DNA from: Niallia circulans
Lineage (GTDB): Bacteria; Bacillota; Bacilli; Bacillales; Cytobacillaceae
Direction: 5' to 3'
DNA length: 64,000 nucleotides
NCBI RefSeq assembly: GCF_007273535.1
Contig: NZ_RIBP01000004.1
Span: forward strand, 62,001-126,000
The position numbers were made by a program, and so were the translations under genes. The notes beneath the pieces are model-generated. The model ran no database searches and was not told the DNA's origin. It saw only the letters and a program-made list of their open reading frames with translations. Shown one piece after another: positions 60,181 through 64,000 of this stretch (position 1 is its first letter; each line of letters starts with the position of its first letter).

Positions 60181-62421
60181 TTAACCCATTACTGTCCGCA
60201 GCTCAAACACTTTAGGAACCCTTTTCTCTGCATGCGCACGGAAGGTAATACGTGTGTTACCTTCTGTTACAGCACTTTCAGGAAGCGTATATTTAATATA
60301 AACAAACTGATTCATTTCTTCCCATTCCTGTTTACCCTCCCGAAGTACCGTATCATTTGCAAGTACATCAAAGCCTTGCATACTTTCCCATTCCTTTTTC
60401 GTATAAGCTACTATTAAACTATTTTGTTGGTCTTGCAACACCTTAAGAGCAAAGCTGAAGTGTCCGTTTGGCCATGTGTCTCGATACTTTCGATTCGACA
60501 CTGTCCCAATCCCGACATGTTCTCCTGTAAATTGATGATCTCTTTCCGGCTGCATTTCTCCCGGCTGAACGAAGTCAATGCTTCTTGCTTCAAGCTCCTG
60601 CTCCTTTTGAATGGCTTCCTTATAAGATTTCTCTGCTTCAGCCCACTCAGCTTTCGTAAAAACATCCCAATATACTGTCGCACTTCTATCATGAAGTAAG
60701 TAAAACGGTTTTAATTCCACATCTCTTGGATTTCCGATTCCTTCGAGCGTAAAAGCCTCTTCACTTATCTTGCTGATATGCTGCAACGGACTATTATCTG
60801 CTACTAGCACTGGTGTAAACAACAGGTCCTTCGTCTTTTGGGCATCGCTTATCTCTCCCAAATCACCAGCTAGAACAATTGGTCCGTACAAAAACGCAAC
60901 CCTATTTGGATTATCAAGGATTGCTTCCTTACGAAGTGTCATCGGGATATCAATCTCCAGCACATCTCCATCTTTCCAAACCCTAGCTATTTCTATCAAA
61001 CTAGCTGGTTTGGTTTCATGCTGATAATCCTCACCGTTTACCGAAATGGACATTCCTTTTTCTGCCCAGTACGGGTGCCTTAACGTCAAAGTAAAAGCCT
61101 TGTCTGCAGAGGATGATATTTCTATCCTGATACTGCCATTTTTCGGGTATGCTGTCTTTTGCTCAACAACAACTCCCATCTCCTTCCACTCAAGTCGTGA
61201 AGGAATGTATTGATTGATATAAAGCTTGCTGTCATCATGAAAATAAATGGCATTTCCATGGCTGGCATGGTTTTCCATGCCTGAGCCTACACAGCATGTA
61301 AAGCTGTCAAACTTTGAGTTGTACTTTTTATGGCCACCCATGTCGAGGGAAACGAAATAACAAACACTGCCATCACCTGGATGCTGGGATGCGAGTATGT
61401 GGTTATAAAGCGCCCTTTCATAGTAATCTCCCTCCTCAGCAGTCGGTTTCCATCTGAAAAGATGCTTTGTCAGTTTCAACATATTATACGAATTACATGT
61501 TTCACATGTATTTTCACCTAATCTTTCATTCTGCTTGCCAGCCTCACCAAAATGCTCATTAAGAGAATTTCCGCCTATCACATAGGAATGCTCATGAACA
61601 ACCGTATTCCAAAAGTACTCGGATATCTCCTTATATGTTTCTTTGCCGGAAATCTCATACTGCCTTGCCGCAGCAACAACTTTCGGTATTTGTGTGTTGG
61701 CATGCTTACCTGCCAGTGCATCCTTTTTGGCTGCTAATGGATCAAGAACCTCTTTATGATAAAACCTTTCTGAAAGCGCAAAAAAGTGCCTATCACCTGT
61801 ATGTACAGCTAAATCTGCAAGCACCTCAGCCATTCCCCCGAACTCACACTTCAGCAACTCATCCATTTGTTCCTCAGAAAGGTCCTTTACCATATCCTCA
61901 AGCCACAGCCCAAGCTTTGTTTCAACCGCAAGAGCCTGCTCATTACCTGTGTACAAATAAGCATCCCTTAAGCCTGCAAACACTTTATGCATTGTATATA
62001 AAGGCACCCAGCCTCCATTCAAATCGAAGCCTTGGGAATAAATTTCGCCTTCCTTTACTTCCTGAAAAATCGCCTTACCTCTTGGAATTCCTGAGATTAA
62101 TCCCGTTCCGTCTGCTTCTTGACATTGCGCCAGCTCCGCGACAATATAAGCCGTCCTGTCTATGAATCTGCTGTCACCAGTTGCTGCAGCCATTTGTGAA
62201 CATGCAGATAAATAGTGACCTAAAGTATGTCCGGAAATACCTTGCTCCTCCCAGCCATTATAGTTGCTCGCTTTTGGTTCTAACCCGGCATATTCTCTAT
62301 ATCTCGCCAATAGCTTATTTGGTTCGAGCTGAAGAAGATACTCCATGTTCAGTTCCATTGCATGCTTAAAGGGACCATCTGTGATTCTTACTTGCTTTAA
62401 ATCAAAAGCTTTAACTGCCAT
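60181..62421 (-). CDS. Beta-L-arabinofuranosidase GH127 (HypBA1-like)
   Basis: Removes beta-L-arabinofuranose, as found in hydroxyproline-rich glycoproteins or pectin side chains. It is 746 aa: an (alpha/alpha)6 barrel followed by beta domains. The zinc/nucleophile Cys cluster is visible as GENTCETCNSYN near residue 335 and FTCCVGSGMENH near 415, as in Bifidobacterium HypBA1. There is no signal peptide. ATG 62421 follows AGAGGAAAG; the longer ORF start has no SD. First gene of the arabinose operon, behind its own promoter; GH146 is an alternative family. Confidence 0.85.
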   Translation of the reverse strand: MAVKAFDLKQVRITDGPFKHAMELNMEYLLQLEPNKLLARYREYAGLEPKASNYNGWEEQGISGHTLGHYLSACSQMAAATGDSRFIDRTAYIVAELAQCQEADGTGLISGIPRGKAIFQEVKEGEIYSQGFDLNGGWVPLYTMHKVFAGLRDAYLYTGNEQALAVETKLGLWLEDMVKDLSEEQMDELLKCEFGGMAEVLADLAVHTGDRHFFALSERFYHKEVLDPLAAKKDALAGKHANTQIPKVVAAARQYEISGKETYKEISEYFWNTVVHEHSYVIGGNSLNEHFGEAGKQNERLGENTCETCNSYNMLKLTKHLFRWKPTAEEGDYYERALYNHILASQHPGDGSVCYFVSLDMGGHKKYNSKFDSFTCCVGSGMENHASHGNAIYFHDDSKLYINQYIPSRLEWKEMGVVVEQKTAYPKNGSIRIEISSSADKAFTLTLRHPYWAEKGMSISVNGEDYQHETKPASLIEIARVWKDGDVLEIDIPMTLRKEAILDNPNRVAFLYGPIVLAGDLGEISDAQKTKDLLFTPVLVADNSPLQHISKISEEAFTLEGIGNPRDVELKPFYLLHDRSATVYWDVFTKAEWAEAEKSYKEAIQKEQELEARSIDFVQPGEMQPERDHQFTGEHVGIGTVSNRKYRDTWPNGHFSFALKVLQDQQNSLIVAYTKKEWESMQGFDVLANDTVLREGKQEWEEMNQFVYIKYTLPESAVTEGNTRITFRAHAEKRVPKVFELRTVMG

Positions 62422-62492
62422 CAGATTCACTTTCCTCTCTATACTAGTAATAAAATGAAAGTACTTATTTTGAAATTGTATGGTTGTATTTA

Positions 62493-62506
62493 TGTAAGCG
62501 TATTCT
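62493..62506 (+). promoter_or_regulatory. Weak cre-like box in the GH127 leader
   Basis: TGTAAGCGTATTCT matches 12 of 14 cre positions. It lies between the promoter and the start, so it could block elongation by CcpA. Confidence 0.35.
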
Positions 62507-62515
62507 ATATTAAAA

Positions 62516-62544
62516 AGTCTATGATAGTTGTTCGTACATGTCAA
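62516..62544 (-). promoter_or_regulatory. GH127 promoter with AraR-like operator in the spacer
   Basis: Minus-strand TTGACA (62544-62539), 17-bp spacer, TAGACT (62521-62516). The AraR-like box CATGTACGAACAA occupies 62528-62540. Confidence 0.65.
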
Positions 62545-62653
62545 TAAATATCCTTATACAAATCTAGACATCTTTTAAGTTTCTCATAAAAGTTTTGTCA
62601 AATTTCTTATGTTTTTCAACAAGAAAACTGACTCTATTCCCTTTACAGCAACT

Positions 62654-62667
62654 CTTTTGTACGAACT
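62654..62667 (+). promoter_or_regulatory. AraR-like operator, mid araR region
   Basis: CTTTTGTACGAACT shares the TTTGTACGAAC core with the box at 62528-62540, lying 120 bp from it in the opposite orientation. It probably helps repress araR and GH127 together. Confidence 0.55.
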
Positions 62668-62735
62668 GCTAATTCAAAAAAAATTTTATGATAGTCTTTT
62701 CCTGCTTTTTTTGGTACGATAGCTTTATATCTATT

Positions 62736-62748
62736 TTTGTACGTATAA
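62736..62748 (+). promoter_or_regulatory. AraR-like operator next to the araR start
   Basis: TTTGTACGTATAA, same core as the araB boxes, 37 bp before the chosen araR start codon. It suggests autorepression. Confidence 0.6.
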
Positions 62749-62784
62749 GTTAAGGATATGGAAACACAAGAAAGTGGTGATAGT

Positions 62785-63900
62785 GTGGCACAAAAAACAA
62801 AATACAACATGGTTAAGGAACAAATTACTGAATGGATTACAACTGGCCAAGTAAAACCCGGGGAGAAAATTCATTCTGAAAATGAGCTTGTCAAAATGTT
62901 TGGAGTAAGCCGCCATACCATTCGCCAGGCAATAGGAGATTTGGTTCACGAAGGCTGGCTTTACAGGGAGCAAGGTGCCGGCACATTCTGCTCAGACAGA
63001 AAAGCGGAAACTGGGTTGGGCTCTGCTGGTCAAGCAGGCAAGCGCACAAAAAATATTGGTGTTATTACCACTTATATATCTGATTACATCTTTCCTTCCA
63101 TCATTAAAGGCATAGAATCCTATTTATCAACAAAAGGCTATTCATTGACCTTCGCTTGTACAGACAATGACATTGCCAAAGAGAAACAGTGCTTACAGAC
63201 AATGCTCGCTAGCAATATTGACGGGCTTATCGTCGAGCCGACAAAAAGCAGTAACTTTAATCCTAATATCAATTACTATTTAGAATTAGAGCAAAATAAA
63301 ATTCCATACTTAATGATCAACCAATACTACTCACAGCTCGCTCCTCCATACATTATGGTTAATGATGAAAAGGGCGGTTATATTGCTACAGAGCATTTAA
63401 TTAAGCTTGGCCATAAGCGGATTATTGGCCTTTTCAAAACAGATGATTTACAAGGTGTTAACCGCATGAAGGGCTTTATACAAGCATTCAAGGATCATGC
63501 TGTTCCCTTCTTTCAGGATATGATTATTAACTTCACAACAGAAGATCAAGACAAATCGCTAGAAGCATTGCAGGAAATTCTTCACAAAGAAGACAGACCG
63601 ACTGCAATCGTCTGCTATAATGATCAGCTCGCCATAAAAGCAATAAGCATTCTACGGACGATGGGATTATCTATACCAAATGATATTTCGATCTTAGGCT
63701 TTGATGATTCCTTTTTAACAGAGGCTTCAGAAGTCAAGCTGACCTCCATCACTCATCCTAAAATGAAAATGGGTGAGGAAGCGGCGAAATGGATTGTTGC
63801 CGCAGTCGAAAAGAAAAGCAAGCCAGCTCCCTCAATTGTCTATGAACCAGAAATTGTAGTTAGAGAGTCCACTGCTTCTGTGGCTGTCACGAAGCAGTAA
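62785..63900 (+). CDS. araR: Arabinose repressor AraR (GntR DNA-binding plus LacI-type sensor)
   Basis: Represses arabinan genes until L-arabinose binds. The 371 aa combine an N-terminal GntR winged helix (ENELVKMFGVSRHTIRQAIGDL near residues 33-54) with a C-terminal periplasmic-binding sensor (GVITTYISDYIFPSIIKGIES near 90). It is close to B. subtilis AraR throughout, including DGLIVEPTKSS. I chose GTG 62785, 6 bp after GTGGTGAT; the ATG at 62758 has only a poorly placed AAGG. It is divergent from the GH127-ara operon. Confidence 0.9.
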   Translation: MAQKTKYNMVKEQITEWITTGQVKPGEKIHSENELVKMFGVSRHTIRQAIGDLVHEGWLYREQGAGTFCSDRKAETGLGSAGQAGKRTKNIGVITTYISDYIFPSIIKGIESYLSTKGYSLTFACTDNDIAKEKQCLQTMLASNIDGLIVEPTKSSNFNPNINYYLELEQNKIPYLMINQYYSQLAPPYIMVNDEKGGYIATEHLIKLGHKRIIGLFKTDDLQGVNRMKGFIQAFKDHAVPFFQDMIINFTTEDQDKSLEALQEILHKEDRPTAIVCYNDQLAIKAISILRTMGLSIPNDISILGFDDSFLTEASEVKLTSITHPKMKMGEEAAKWIVAAVEKKSKPAPSIVYEPEIVVRESTASVAVTKQ

Positions 63901-63913
63901 CTAATAAAGAAAA

Positions 63914-63945
63914 GGCTGAACCAATGAGTGGTTCAGCTTTTTTTT
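63914..63945. terminator. araR terminator
   Basis: GCTGAACCA-atgag-TGGTTCAGC stem then eight Ts on plus, 14 bp after the araR stop. It also faces the minus-strand gene at the window end. Confidence 0.85.
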
Positions 63946-64000
63946 ATGTTATTTTATAAAGCTTGCTGCTGTGTGGAGCAAGCTTTGCTTTAACAGTATC
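63944..64000 (-). CDS. C-terminal fragment of a minus-strand gene (window edge), probably glycoside hydrolase-like
   Basis: The minus strand reads DTVKAKLAPHSSKLYKIT then TAA at 63946-63944, without a stop to the edge. A VKxxLAPHSSKLYKI-type ending is common in the C-terminal beta-sandwich of alpha-galactosidase-like GH27/GH31 enzymes, but 18 residues are too few to assign a family. The stop sits against the araR terminator, as expected for a convergent gene. Confidence 0.4.
   Translation of the reverse strand, partial: DTVKAKLAPHSSKLYKIT

Noticed and set aside
61635..62165. 176-aa plus-strand ORF opposite GH127
   Set aside because: Antisense to a conserved enzyme, composition rich in Leu/His/Pro, no recognisable motif or SD.

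Overview
The window looks like chromosomal DNA of a low-GC, Gram-positive Bacillaceae species close to the Bacillus/Niallia group. This is inferred from strong Shine-Dalgarno (SD) sites with frequent TTG/GTG starts, hairpin plus T-run terminators, a lipobox and a sortase signal, and close likeness to B. subtilis gan, iol, tre, ara and frl proteins. No rRNA, tRNA, insertion sequence, prophage or CRISPR array was seen. Almost the whole window is accessory carbohydrate catabolism, much of it for plant cell-wall side chains.

Region 1 (1-10.6 kb, mostly minus strand): fructoselysine genes (frlD partial, frlB), a PduL-type phosphotransacylase, an M20 amidohydrolase, a small protein whose ribosome site lies in a hairpin, serA behind a ZTP-type riboswitch, mutT, a DHDPS/KDG-type aldolase, a threonine-aldolase-like PLP enzyme and an unusual PTS EIIC protein with a non-canonical N-terminal domain.

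Region 2 (10.7-24.6 kb): a complete galactan system. It has a wall-anchored GH53 endo-galactanase (ganB), GH42 beta-galactosidase (ganA), the ganSPQ importer, the ganR repressor and divergent galK-galE-galT. Galactan is cut at the surface, oligomers enter by ABC transport, and galactose is processed by the Leloir pathway.

Region 3 (24.6-37.9 kb): mixed single genes. These are a ROK/XylR-type regulator, CDF metal exporter, LysM-CAP protein with its start codon buried in a perfect 12-bp stem, tautomerase, ABM monooxygenase, MarR regulator, Bcr/CflA exporter, C45 hydrolase, chemoreceptor, Gfo/Idh oxidoreductase, HisJ-type phosphatase, and treA with a PTS EIIA gene behind two TreR-type operators.

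Region 4 (38.0-50.1 kb): an uninterrupted iolABCDE-T-GHIJ inositol operon. One promoter has a cre-like box in its spacer and tandem 11-bp repeats just downstream. The 660-bp region upstream of iolA also holds a folded element with no assigned role.

Region 5 (50.1-64.0 kb): an arabinan system. A GH127 beta-L-arabinofuranosidase and araB-araD-araA are followed by two GH51 arabinofuranosidases flanking a small Cys-rich protein, then a mutarotase and araM. Divergent araR and at least five AraR-like operators control it. The last 57 bases are probably the 3' end of another minus-strand gene.
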